Shown one piece after another: positions 12,623 to 20,736 of a stretch of 64,000 bases of DNA; the stretch's first letter is position 1, and each line of letters starts with the position of its first letter. This stretch comes from Novosphingobium ginsenosidimutans (GTDB taxonomy: Bacteria; Pseudomonadota; Alphaproteobacteria; Sphingomonadales; Sphingomonadaceae): assembly GCF_007954425.1 (NCBI RefSeq), contig NZ_CP042345.1:1240001-1304000 (forward strand), read 5' to 3'. Position numbers and translations under genes: made by a program. The notes below the pieces were generated by a model. The model did not search any database. It had not been told where the DNA came from and saw nothing but the letters and a program-made list of their open reading frames with translations.

Positions 12623-13636
12623 ATGGGCGGAACGTCTAGCGAAACACTGCCTGCAACGATGACCGTCATCGGCTTTGATGCGCCAGGCGGGCCGGAGGTG
12701 CTCCAGCCGCAGACCGTGCCGGTGCCGACCCCAGGCGCCGGGCAGGTGCTGGTCAAGGTGGCCTATGCCGGGGTCAACCGGCCTGACGTGATCCAGCGCC
12801 GCGGGCTCTATCCGCCGCCGCCGGGCGCTTCGCCAATCCCCGGGCTCGAGATCGCCGGCGAGGTTGTTGCGCTGGGCGCTGACGTCAGTGACGCCATGCT
12901 GGGCCAGCAGGTCTGCGCGCTCGTCGCGGGCGGGGGCTATGCCGAATATTGCCTTGCCATGGCCGATCACTGTCTGCCGGTCCCGGCTGGCATGCCGCTC
13001 GATCAGGCGGCAGCCCTGCCGGAAACGCTCTTCACTGTCTGGCACAACGTGTTCGAACGCGGCTGGGCCAAGGAGGGCGAGACAATTCTGGTCCACGGCG
13101 GCACCAGCGGGATCGGCACCATGGCGATCATGCTGGGCAAGGCCTTCGGGCTTACCGTGATCGTCACGTGCGGGGATGCGGAAAAGTGCGCCGCCGCGCT
13201 GGAAATCGGTGCTGATCATGCGATCGACTACAAGGCGAGCGACTTTGTTGAGGAAGTGAAGCGGATCACCGACGGGCAGGGCGTTGAACTGGTGCTCGAC
13301 ATGGTTGCCGGCGACTATGTCGCGCGCAACCTGCGCTGCATGAAGGAAGACGGCCGCCATGTGACCATCGCGGTCCAGGGCGGAATGCAGGCCGAACTCA
13401 ACATGGCGGTGATCATGAGCCGCCGCTACACCCTGACCGGCTCAACCCTGCGCCCGCGCTCCAACCAGTTCAAGGCGCTGCTGGCGCAGGAAATCGCCGC
13501 CAACGCTTGGCCGCTGTTCGCTAGCGGGCAGTTGCGTCCGATCATGGACCAGGCCTTCCCGCTGGCTGATGCCGCGGCGGCCCATGCGCGGATGGAGGCT
13601 GGGGCACATATCGGGAAGATCGTGCTGAGGGTCTGA
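12623..13636 (+). CDS. NAD(P)H-quinone oxidoreductase (PIG3/zeta-crystallin type)
   Basis: About 337 residues of the medium-chain dehydrogenase family without catalytic zinc ligands. N-terminal GroES-like part: PGGPEVLQPQTVPVPTPGAGQVLVKV, AGVNRPDVIQRRGLYPPPPGASPIPGLEIAGEV. Nucleotide fold: ILVHGGTSGIGTMAIMLGKAFG. It likely reduces quinones with NADPH. The ATG at 12623 has an AGGAA about 9 bp upstream; an internal ATG at 12659 is the alternative start. It overlaps nothing and is divergent from the DUF1192 gene. Confidence 0.92.
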   Translation: MGGTSSETLPATMTVIGFDAPGGPEVLQPQTVPVPTPGAGQVLVKVAYAGVNRPDVIQRRGLYPPPPGASPIPGLEIAGEVVALGADVSDAMLGQQVCALVAGGGYAEYCLAMADHCLPVPAGMPLDQAAALPETLFTVWHNVFERGWAKEGETILVHGGTSGIGTMAIMLGKAFGLTVIVTCGDAEKCAAALEIGADHAIDYKASDFVEEVKRITDGQGVELVLDMVAGDYVARNLRCMKEDGRHVTIAVQGGMQAELNMAVIMSRRYTLTGSTLRPRSNQFKALLAQEIAANAWPLFASGQLRPIMDQAFPLADAAAAHARMEAGAHIGKIVLRV

Positions 13637-13694
13637 CCCGAACTGACTCAATCCTTGCCGAATCCGCCGTGATCACCTAGATGACCGGGCGCAC

Positions 13695-13716
13695 GGCCGC
13701 TCCGCAAGGGGCGGCC
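13695..13716 (+). terminator. GNRA-loop hairpin upstream of trcR
   Basis: GGCCGCTCC-GCAA-GGGGCGGCC forms a 9-bp stem with one G-T wobble and a GCAA tetraloop, followed by the pyrimidine-rich CTATCTATTT. It lies 58 bp after the quinone oxidoreductase stop and 26 bp before the trcR start, so it is either the terminator of the former or a leader hairpin of the latter. The weak T-run leaves this open. Confidence 0.5.
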
Positions 13717-13742
13717 CTATCTATTTCTGACGGAGAATACCC

Positions 13743-14444
13743 GTGACTCAACCCACCCCGCTGATGCCGCATGCCACTGCTTCGTGGCTGGTCGACAACA
13801 CCGCGCTGTCGTTCGAACAGATCGCCGAATTCTGCGGGCTGCACATCCTTGAAGTCCAGGCCATGGCCGATGACCTCGCCAGCTCCAAGTACACCGGGCG
13901 CGATCCGGTGCGCGCCGGCGAACTGAACATGGCCGAGATCGAGAAGGGCCAGGCCGATCCCAATTATGCGCTGAAGATGCAGAAGGCACCGGTCACGGTC
14001 AGCCGCACCAAGGGCCCACGCTACACCCCGGTGTCGAAGCGCCAGGACAAGCCCGATGGCATCGCCTGGATCCTGCGCGCGCACCCGGAGATCTCGGACG
14101 CGCAGATCGGCAAGCTGATCGGCACGACCCGCAACACCATCGCTGCGATCCGTGATCGCAGCCATTGGAACATTGCCAACATCCAGCCCAAGGACCCGGT
14201 CACTCTGGGCCTGTGCAGTCAGCGCGAGCTTGATGCGATTGTCGCCAAGGCGGCCAAGAAGGCTGGTCTGGTCGATGAGGCCGGTGACGATGCGCGCCTG
14301 GGCGATGATCGCGAGGCGCTTATCGAGGAACTGCGCGCAGAGCGTGAGGCTCAGGCCAAGGCCGCTACCGAAGCCGCGCAGGAAGCCGAAGCCGCCGCCT
14401 GGCTGGAGGCCAAGCGTGCCGCAGAAGCGGCGGACGAAGGCTGA
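13743..14444 (+). CDS. trcR: Cell cycle transcriptional regulator TrcR (DUF1013)
   Basis: 233 residues with the DUF1013 core: LVDNTALSFEQIAEFCGLHILEVQAMADD, DPVRAGELNMAEIEKG and WILRAHPEISDAQIGKLIGTTRNTIAAIRDRSHWN, which contains a helix-turn-helix-like segment. This alphaproteobacterial family includes Caulobacter TrcR, a cell-cycle transcription factor. The C-terminal ~60 residues are a charged alanine/glutamate-rich helix. GTG start supported by GGAG 8-9 bp upstream. It is probably monocistronic, between a candidate hairpin and the acyl-CoA ligase. Confidence 0.92.
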   Translation: MTQPTPLMPHATASWLVDNTALSFEQIAEFCGLHILEVQAMADDLASSKYTGRDPVRAGELNMAEIEKGQADPNYALKMQKAPVTVSRTKGPRYTPVSKRQDKPDGIAWILRAHPEISDAQIGKLIGTTRNTIAAIRDRSHWNIANIQPKDPVTLGLCSQRELDAIVAKAAKKAGLVDEAGDDARLGDDREALIEELRAEREAQAKAATEAAQEAEAAAWLEAKRAAEAADEG

Positions 14445-14470
14445 GTCCCCAGTCCTGATCTGACTGCCGC

Positions 14471-14502
14471 TTGCACAGGGCGACTTGTGGCTCCACTTAA
14501 GC
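14471..14502 (+). promoter_or_regulatory. Candidate promoter of the acyl-CoA ligase gene
   Basis: TTGCAC at 14471-14476 and ACTTAAGC ending at 14502 lie directly before the ATG at 14507. A nearly identical CTTAAGCTG element sits upstream of the secreted-protein gene at 24453. The -10-like box is only 4 bp from the ATG and no Shine-Dalgarno is visible, so a leaderless transcript is possible. The 20-bp spacing is longer than usual, which lowers confidence. Confidence 0.35.
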
Positions 14503-14506
14503 TGAC

Positions 14507-16198
14507 ATGAGTGTCAGCACGGCCGCCGCGTCACCTTCTCAGCCCTGGCAGGGGCATTATGCGCACCCGACTCCGTGGGATACGACCTTCCCGCCGCTGT
14601 CGGTGCCGCAGATGTTTGCGGACAGCGCGGCCCGGTTCGCCAACCGGCCGCTCGTCGATTTCATGGGCCGCAGCTTTACCTATGCAGAGCTGTGGCGCGA
14701 TGCCCGGGCCTTCGCGGCCGGGCTGCAGCAGCTTGGTATCGACAAGGGCGACCGCGTCGGGCTGTTCCTGCCCAATGTGCCGATCTACGTCGCGGCCTAT
14801 TACGGAGCCATGCTGGCCGGGGCGACGGTGGTCAACTTCTCGCCGCTCTATACGGCGGCCGAGTTGACGGCGCAGGTTGCGGATTCGGGCACGCGGCTGT
14901 TGGTTACGGTCGATTCATCAGCCCTGCTGCCAACGGCCGAGGCGGTTATGGCGCAATCGGCGCTGGAATGGCTGGTGGTGGGTTCGCTCGCGGGCCAGCT
15001 GCCCTGGTTCAAGGGCCTGGCCATGCGGCTGCTGGCCCGCAAGTCGCTTGCCCCGGTGCCGGAGCAGGCGCTGCACTGGGATGATCTGCTGGTCGATGCG
15101 GCACCTGCGCCGGTTACCCTCGATCCCGAGGAAGACCTGGCCCTGCTGCAGTACACCGGCGGCACCACCGGCACTCCAAAAGGGGCCATGCTGACGCACC
15201 AGAACATCACCGCCAACACCCGCCAGGTCGAGGCTATCGACCCGCGTCAGGATGAGCGCGACATGATCGTGGGCGTGCTGCCGATGTTCCATGTCTTCGC
15301 CAATATCTGCGTGCTCAATCGCACCGTGGCGCACGGCGGCTGCATCGCGATGCTGCCGCGTTTCGATGCGGGGCAGGCGCTCAAGACCCTGGCGCGGGTC
15401 AAGGCGACGGCGATCCCCGGCGTGCCGACCATGTACCAGGCGCTGCTGGATCATCCCAATTGCGGGAAGACCGATTTCAGCTCGCTCAGGGTCTGCATCT
15501 CGGGCGGGGCGCCCTTGCCGCAGCCACTCAAGCAGCGGTTCGAAGCGATGACCGGCGCGCGGTTGATCGAAGGTTATGGCCTGACCGAGACCGCCGGGGT
15601 GGCAACGGCCAATCCCTATGAGGGCGAGGAGCGCCCAGGGACGATTGGCCAACCCATTCCCGGCACCCGCATTCGTCTGCTCGACAAGGAAGACCCGTCA
15701 CAGGATGCGCCCGCTGGAGAGCCTGGCGAGCTGGCGATCCAGGGTCCGCAGGTGATGCGCGGCTATTGGCGCCGGCCCGAGGCAGCGCTGGCCGCCTTTG
15801 CCGAGCGGCCCGACGGACGCTGGCTGCGCACCGGTGATGTCGCCGTGCTGGAAGCGGGCGGCTACCTGCGGATTGTCGACCGGATCAAGGACATGATCGC
15901 GGTTGGCGGCTTCAAGGTTTTCCCTAGCGAGGTCGAGGCAGTCCTGTTGCGTCACCCGGCAGTGAAGGAAGCGCTGGTGATCGGCGTGCCCGATCCCTAC
16001 CGCGGCGAAGCCCCGCGGGCATATGTCACCTTGCAGGATGGCGTGACCGAGACGGGAGAGGGACTGGCCAATTGGCTCAACGCTCAGCTTGGCAAGCACG
16101 AACGGGTCGATAGCGTGGTTGTTCGCGACAGCCTGCCGAAGACAATGATCGGCAAACTTGATCGCAAGGCGCTGCGGACGGAGGTCGGGCTGGCCTAA
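14507..16198 (+). CDS. Long-chain fatty-acid-CoA ligase
   Basis: 563-residue ANL-superfamily adenylate-forming enzyme. AMP-binding P-loop YTGGTTGTPKG at 216-226; further motifs EGYGLTETAGV, WLRTGDVAVLEAGGYLRIVDRIKDMI and the C-terminal catalytic lysine in LPKTMIGKLDRKALR. It activates fatty acids to acyl-AMP then acyl-CoA at the membrane. The SPLYTAAELTAQVADSGTRLLVTVD segment is typical of FadD-like ligases. Exact chain length is not predictable. Convergent with the bactofilin gene, 9 bp apart. Confidence 0.94.
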   Translation: MSVSTAAASPSQPWQGHYAHPTPWDTTFPPLSVPQMFADSAARFANRPLVDFMGRSFTYAELWRDARAFAAGLQQLGIDKGDRVGLFLPNVPIYVAAYYGAMLAGATVVNFSPLYTAAELTAQVADSGTRLLVTVDSSALLPTAEAVMAQSALEWLVVGSLAGQLPWFKGLAMRLLARKSLAPVPEQALHWDDLLVDAAPAPVTLDPEEDLALLQYTGGTTGTPKGAMLTHQNITANTRQVEAIDPRQDERDMIVGVLPMFHVFANICVLNRTVAHGGCIAMLPRFDAGQALKTLARVKATAIPGVPTMYQALLDHPNCGKTDFSSLRVCISGGAPLPQPLKQRFEAMTGARLIEGYGLTETAGVATANPYEGEERPGTIGQPIPGTRIRLLDKEDPSQDAPAGEPGELAIQGPQVMRGYWRRPEAALAAFAERPDGRWLRTGDVAVLEAGGYLRIVDRIKDMIAVGGFKVFPSEVEAVLLRHPAVKEALVIGVPDPYRGEAPRAYVTLQDGVTETGEGLANWLNAQLGKHERVDSVVVRDSLPKTMIGKLDRKALRTEVGLA

Positions 16199-16207
16199 GC
16201 CGCCCGG

Positions 16208-16639
16208 TCAGCCGGCGAGCGTCAGCAGCTTTTCGACGCCTTCAGCGGGGCTATCTTCGGGCTGACCCACGCCGCGCGGCGCAAAGCGGCCATCGACCTG
16301 CGCGCCCTGCTCGATCGTCAGGGCATCGTAATGGACGTCGCCGTGGATCCGCGCGGACTTCAGGATCACCAGCTCGCGGACCGAGATCGAACCGCGCACG
16401 ATGCCGGCCAGACGGGCGCTCTCAGCCTTGACCGCGCCGACGATTTCGCCGGTTTCGCCCTGGACCAGCGAACTGCAGGTGACATCGCCTTCAACCTTGC
16501 CGTCGATGTGCAGGTCGGTCGAAGCCGTGACATTGCCCTTGATTGCCATATCGGCCCCAAGGACCGAGAAGGTCGATCCGCGCATGGTGTTACTGCCTGT
16601 TGCTCGCGGCGCTGTTGCCGCTGGTTTATTGCTGAACAT
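16208..16639 (-). CDS. Bactofilin family cytoskeletal protein
   Basis: 143 residues: disordered N-terminus, then the beta-helical bactofilin core (FSVLGADMAIKGNVTASTDLHIDGKVEGDV, GEIVGAVKAESARLAGIVRGSI, ARIHGDVHYDALTIEQGAQVDGRFAP). Bactofilins polymerise without nucleotides on the inner membrane and help position cell-wall enzymes. ATG chosen at 16639; a TTG 15 bp upstream is less likely. Its start overlaps the end of the M23 peptidase gene by 14 bp, the conserved bactofilin-M23 pairing that implies joint work in cell shape. Confidence 0.94.
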   Translation of the reverse strand: MFSNKPAATAPRATGSNTMRGSTFSVLGADMAIKGNVTASTDLHIDGKVEGDVTCSSLVQGETGEIVGAVKAESARLAGIVRGSISVRELVILKSARIHGDVHYDALTIEQGAQVDGRFAPRGVGQPEDSPAEGVEKLLTLAG

Positions 16640-17747
16640 GTGCCGCTGCCTCAAGGAATGGCCGGGGGTTTACCGCGCGGTCGTTGACCCGAACCTCGAA
16701 ATGGAGATGCGGACCAGTCGAACGGCCGGTATTGCCGATCAACCCGATGATCTGCCCTGCCTGGACCGGTTGACCGACCCGCGCCCTGAATGCCGACAAG
16801 TGAGCATAGCGCGTCATCAGGCCATTGCCATGATCGACTTCAACCACATTTCCGTAGCCCTGCTGGGCGCCAACGAAGCTGACCCGGCCGGTGGCGGCCG
16901 CAAAGATCGGGGCACCAATCGGACCTTTGAAATCAAGCCCGGCGTGGAAGGCTGCGCCGCCGGTAAATGGATCGGCGCGATAGCCGAAGCCGGACGAAAT
17001 GTATTCGAGGCTGGCCGGCGTGTGCTGCGGAATGCCGGCGAGGCCGCGCTCAAGCGCGTCCATCCGCGCCAGGCTGAGGCCGAGTCGCTCGAACCGGGGA
17101 TCGAGTCCGCGCTTCCCCGGTCCAAATAGCTCGATCAGCGGGCCACCCTGAGCGGATCTGTCGTTGAGCCGCGCGACCATGGCATTGGGATCCAGCCCGA
17201 GCGCACGGATCCGCTGGGCTGCGGTGGCCGAACGGCGGTCGGCAAAGCGGGTCAGCCGCTCGACCAGCGCGAGTTGGCGGGCTTCGATCCTGGCGAGTCC
17301 AGCGGCCTCGGGCAGGGCAGCGCTGACCTTGTCGACGGTCTTCGCCGCTTCGCCAGTCGAATCTGAGACGGTATCGCCGGTCTTGATGTCGTCAGGCAGG
17401 ACCTCGGTCATCTTCTCGAGCGCGTCCTGGCGGCGGTTCAGGTCCTGGGTGACGCTCTGCAGATCATCACGGTATTCGGCGACGCGGCTTTCGGCGGTCG
17501 CCACCTTTGCCTCGCGGTCGAGCAGCGCAAGGCGGTCGCGGGTTGAGAGGTACTGGGACACGGCCATGCCGGCCATCGAGATCAGCCAGACGAGCAGCAA
17601 AGCAGCGAGGATGGCGGCACCCACCATCTGCACTTTTGCCGAAACCCTGATGAAACGGACCTGCCCCTGCGATCGCATGAAAAATTCGCGATCCGGGAAC
17701 CAGCTCCGCAGGCGGTCCCTTACCCCGCCAACGGTCAGATTTTGCAA
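16626..17747 (-). CDS. M23 family peptidase with single N-terminal membrane anchor
   Basis: About 373 residues: short cytoplasmic segment with WFPDREFFMRSQGQVRFI, one transmembrane helix (MVGAAILAALLLVWLISMAGMAV), a coiled coil (REAKVATAESRVAEYRDDLQ to EALEKMTEVLP), and a C-terminal LytM domain with FHAGLD and PHLHFE zinc motifs intact. It would cut peptidoglycan cross-links in the periplasm. The start is uncertain: a TTG at 17747 keeps the conserved WFPDREFF segment, while the first ATG (17678) would lose it. It is paired with the downstream bactofilin and divergent from proA. Confidence 0.88.
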   Translation of the reverse strand: MQNLTVGGVRDRLRSWFPDREFFMRSQGQVRFIRVSAKVQMVGAAILAALLLVWLISMAGMAVSQYLSTRDRLALLDREAKVATAESRVAEYRDDLQSVTQDLNRRQDALEKMTEVLPDDIKTGDTVSDSTGEAAKTVDKVSAALPEAAGLARIEARQLALVERLTRFADRRSATAAQRIRALGLDPNAMVARLNDRSAQGGPLIELFGPGKRGLDPRFERLGLSLARMDALERGLAGIPQHTPASLEYISSGFGYRADPFTGGAAFHAGLDFKGPIGAPIFAAATGRVSFVGAQQGYGNVVEVDHGNGLMTRYAHLSAFRARVGQPVQAGQIIGLIGNTGRSTGPHLHFEVRVNDRAVNPRPFLEAAAHVQQ

Positions 17748-17843
17748 GACGACCCCGAGCCCTTTTGACCTTCGATGCGGGCCCGCTAGCAGGTAAGCCG
17801 AAGGTAAGCGAATCTCCCGCAAACGGTTGTCGTCGAATCGAAA

Positions 17844-17860
17844 GACTCGCGCGACGAGTC
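17844..17860. promoter_or_regulatory. Palindrome between M23 peptidase and proA
   Basis: Perfect 6-bp inverted repeat GACTCG-CGCGA-CGAGTC, flanked by AATC (17836-17839) and GATT (17861-17864), which extend the symmetry around a bulge. It lies in the 160-bp region between the divergent M23 peptidase and proA genes, about 48 bp upstream of the proA ATG. It could be an operator for either gene; no regulator is recognised. Confidence 0.35.
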
Positions 17861-17907
17861 GATTGGGTTGCGGGAACCGTTTACCAAGTGATAGGCGCAG
17901 CCGCACA

Positions 17908-19185
17908 ATGTCGCTCTCCGCACCCGTTCCCGAAGGCGATCCCGATTCGCTGATTGCCGCCCTGGCGCAGGCCGGCCGTGCGGCCCAGGCGCAACTGGCA
18001 CAGCTCGGTCCAGAGCGTCGCAAGGCCGGCTTGCGGGCGGCGGCAAAAGCACTGGTCGCCGGCGGTTCAGCCATTCTCGAGGCCAATGCCAAAGACATGA
18101 CGGCGGGCGAGGCGCGGGGCCTCAGTGCGGCCATGCTCGATCGGCTGCGGCTCGATCCGGAGCGACTGGGTGGGATCGCCGAGGCGGTTGCGGCCGTGGC
18201 TGGCTTGCCCGACCCGGTTGGACAGGTGATCGACCGGACCGAACGACCCAATGGCCTCGTACTTTCGCGGGTGCGCGTGCCGATCGGGCTGATCGGGATC
18301 ATTTACGAAAGCCGCCCCAATGTAACCGCCGATGCCGCTGCCTTGTGTTTGGGTTCGGGCAATGCCGCGCTGCTGCGCGGGGGTAGCGAGGCGGTCCATT
18401 CCAACCGCGCGATCCACGCAGCGATGGTTGCCGGTCTGGTCGAGGCGGGCCTGCCGGCAAACGCCGTGCAACTGGTGCCCAGCCAGGACCGCGCCCTTGT
18501 TGGGTCGATGCTGACCGCTGCCGGGGTGATCGATATGATCGTGCCGCGCGGAGGCAAGAGCCTGGTCGCGCGGGTCCAGGCCGATGCCCGGGTGCCGGTG
18601 CTGGCGCACCTTGACGGGATCAATCACACCTATGTCCACGCCGCCGCCGATCCGGCCAAAGCGGTGGCGATCGCGCGCAATGCCAAGCTGCGGCGCACCG
18701 GCGTTTGCGGCGCGATGGAGACACTGCTGATCGACGCGCGCTACCCCGAATCGGCAGGCCTGGTCGCTGCCCTGCTCGATGCGGGCTGCGAGCTGCGCGG
18801 CGATGCCCGGGCCTGTGCGCTCGACCGCCGGATCCTGCCTGCCACGGACCAGGATTGGGATACCGAATACCTCGATGCGATCCTCTCGGTCGCCGTCGTT
18901 GATGGTCTTGATGCAGCGCTGGCACATATTGCGCGCCACGGCTCGCACCACACCGATGCGATCGTGACCGAGGACCAGGCCGTGGCAGAACGCTTCCTCG
19001 CCGAAGTCGATAGCGCCATCGTCATGCACAACGCCTCCAGCCAGTTTGCCGATGGCGGCGAGTTCGGCCTGGGAGCCGAGATTGGCATCGCCACCGGCCG
19101 GCTTCACGCCCGCGGCCCGGTCGCGCTCGAAGGGCTGACGACTTACAAGTGGCTGGTGCGCGGCACCGGGCAGGTTCGGCCCTGA
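17908..19185 (+). CDS. proA: Gamma-glutamyl phosphate reductase
   Basis: 425-residue NADPH-dependent reductase of the aldehyde-dehydrogenase superfamily. It converts gamma-glutamyl phosphate to glutamate semialdehyde in proline synthesis. Catalytic cysteine C267 in LRRTGVCGAMETLLID; VPIGLIGIIYESRPNVT and IVPRGGKSLVARVQ are family signatures. The ATG at 17908 gives normal length. proB is not adjacent. The downstream nadD reading frame begins inside the last 40 bp of proA, so proA, nadD, rsfS and rlmH probably form one transcript. Confidence 0.96.
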   Translation: MSLSAPVPEGDPDSLIAALAQAGRAAQAQLAQLGPERRKAGLRAAAKALVAGGSAILEANAKDMTAGEARGLSAAMLDRLRLDPERLGGIAEAVAAVAGLPDPVGQVIDRTERPNGLVLSRVRVPIGLIGIIYESRPNVTADAAALCLGSGNAALLRGGSEAVHSNRAIHAAMVAGLVEAGLPANAVQLVPSQDRALVGSMLTAAGVIDMIVPRGGKSLVARVQADARVPVLAHLDGINHTYVHAAADPAKAVAIARNAKLRRTGVCGAMETLLIDARYPESAGLVAALLDAGCELRGDARACALDRRILPATDQDWDTEYLDAILSVAVVDGLDAALAHIARHGSHHTDAIVTEDQAVAERFLAEVDSAIVMHNASSQFADGGEFGLGAEIGIATGRLHARGPVALEGLTTYKWLVRGTGQVRP

Positions 19186-19835
19186 ACCGCGGGAAACCGC
19201 GCGTCGGGCTGCTGGGTGGCAGCTTCAATCCGGCCCATGGCGGGCATCGGCGGATCAGCCTGTTTGCGCGCGACGCGCTTGGGCTCGATGCGGTCTGGTG
19301 GCTGGTCTCGCCCGGCAATCCCTTGAAGCCCCGGGCGGGCATGGCCCCGCTTCCGGCGAGGCTCGGATCGGCCTTGCGCATGGCGCGTCGTGCCCCGATC
19401 GTGCCAACCGCGATCGAACGCGAACTGGGCACCGTTTACACGGTCGATACGCTGCGCGCATTGCGACGGCGTTACCCGGATATCGACTTCGTCTGGCTGA
19501 TGGGCAGCGACAACTTGGCCCAGCTGCACCGCTGGCGCGACTGGCGCCGGCTTGCCCGCACCATGCCGATTGCGGTTATTGCGCGGCCCGGCTATGATAG
19601 CCTTGCTGCGGCGAGCCCCGCTGCAGCCTGGCTCGGCCGATACCGGCGGTCCGCGGCCAGTTTGAAACACCGGGCAGGATGGAGCGCACCCGCGCTGATA
19701 CAATTGCGTTTCGATCCCGATCCGCGCTCGGCGACTGCCATTCGCCGCGCCGATCCAGACTGGGCCCGGCGTTTCGCCGGCCGGGCTGTCAGGGATCCGC
19801 TCACGCACCATCCGGTCGATCCCGACACGCCATGA
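19149..19835 (+). CDS. nadD: Nicotinate-nucleotide adenylyltransferase
   Basis: About 228 residues. Transfers AMP from ATP to nicotinate mononucleotide in NAD synthesis. The nucleotidyltransferase motif GLLGGSFNPAHGGH and the late SATAIR (equivalent of ISSTxxR) are both present, with VWWLVSPGNPLK and VWLMGSDNLAQLHRW between them. I use the GTG at 19149, which overlaps proA by 37 bp; the conserved part begins about 17 residues later, so a start nearer 19180 is possible. nadE also lies in the window. Confidence 0.92.
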   Translation: MAGARHRAGSALNRGKPRVGLLGGSFNPAHGGHRRISLFARDALGLDAVWWLVSPGNPLKPRAGMAPLPARLGSALRMARRAPIVPTAIERELGTVYTVDTLRALRRRYPDIDFVWLMGSDNLAQLHRWRDWRRLARTMPIAVIARPGYDSLAAASPAAAWLGRYRRSAASLKHRAGWSAPALIQLRFDPDPRSATAIRRADPDWARRFAGRAVRDPLTHHPVDPDTP

Positions 19836-19899
19836 ACGGGCTGGGCCTTGTCCCCGCGCCGTCGTGCGCCGCCCGCCCCAAGGAGCACTTGCCCCCTAC

Positions 19900-20295
19900 A
19901 TGACACCTGCCATGAACGCGCCCGCCGCTGCGGGAACGCCCACTCCGCTACCTCAGTCCGAACCGGGCTCGCTCCATGCGCTGGTGCTCCAGTCGCTGGA
20001 TGATGACCAGGCGCAGGAGATCGTCTCGATCCCGCTCGAGGGCAAAAGCTCGATCGCCGATCATATGGTGATCGCCAGCGGTCGCTCGACCCGCCAGGTT
20101 GCGGCCATGGCGCAGAAGCTGGCTGAGCGGATCAAGCAGGGTGGCTTTGGCCATGTCAGGATTGAAGGTCTTCCAGCGGCGGACTGGGTGCTGATTGACG
20201 CAGGCGACGTGGTAATCCACCTGTTCCGGCCCGAAGTACGCAGCTTCTACAACCTCGAGCGGATGTGGGCCTTCGGGGATTCGGGCGCGGCCTGA
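19900..20295 (+). CDS. rsfS: Ribosomal silencing factor RsfS
   Basis: 131-residue RsfS/Iojap protein that binds ribosomal protein uL14 and blocks 50S-30S joining when nutrients run low. Visible signature: IPLEGKSSIADHMVIASGRSTRQVAAMAQKLAERIK, then DWVLIDAGDVVIHLFRPEVRSFYNLERMW. The ATG at 19900 is preferred; an AAGGAG lies about 15 bp upstream, and a second ATG follows at 19912. It sits between nadD and rlmH, a widely conserved order. Confidence 0.95.
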   Translation: MTPAMNAPAAAGTPTPLPQSEPGSLHALVLQSLDDDQAQEIVSIPLEGKSSIADHMVIASGRSTRQVAAMAQKLAERIKQGGFGHVRIEGLPAADWVLIDAGDVVIHLFRPEVRSFYNLERMWAFGDSGAA

Positions 20296-20305
20296 TTCCT
20301 TTACG

Positions 20306-20728
20306 ATGCGGCTGCACGTGATTGCCCGCGGCAAGATTGCCCGCTCGCCCGAGGCTGACCTTGTCGCGCGCTATCTGAAGCGGATCACCTGGCCAGTCGT
20401 CCAAACCGAACTGCCTGACACCGGCGGGACGATCCCCGTCCCGCTAACTCCCGCCCGGGAAGTCCTGCTCGACGAGCGTGGCGAGCAGCTTTCCTCCGAA
20501 GAATTCGCTGCCCTGCTCGGCCGCTGGCGTGACGAGGGTGTGCGCGAGGCCCGATTTCTGATTGGTGCCGCCGATGGCCACGGCGACGCGCTGCGCGCCA
20601 GAGCCGATCTACTGCTCGGCTTCGGGCCGATGACCTGGCCGCATTTGCTGGTCCGTGCCATGCTGGCCGAACAGTTATGGCGCGCGACCAGTATTCTGGC
20701 TGGTCATCCCTATCACCGTTCGGGATAA
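20306..20728 (+). CDS. rlmH: 23S rRNA (pseudouridine1915-N3)-methyltransferase RlmH
   Basis: 140-residue SPOUT methyltransferase modifying pseudouridine 1915 of 23S rRNA. Trefoil-knot signature at the C-terminus: FLIGAADGHGDALRARADLLLGFGPMTWPHLLVRAMLAEQLWRATSILAGHPYHR. Starts 10 bp after rsfS, which supports cotranscription. Confidence 0.96.
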   Translation: MRLHVIARGKIARSPEADLVARYLKRITWPVVQTELPDTGGTIPVPLTPAREVLLDERGEQLSSEEFAALLGRWRDEGVREARFLIGAADGHGDALRARADLLLGFGPMTWPHLLVRAMLAEQLWRATSILAGHPYHRSG

Positions 20729-20736
20729 GGCGCGCG

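Noticed and set aside
17748..18302. Long N-terminal extension of the M23 peptidase
   Set aside because: It runs antisense through the start of proA and has no conserved features; the anchor helix lies near the shorter N-terminus.
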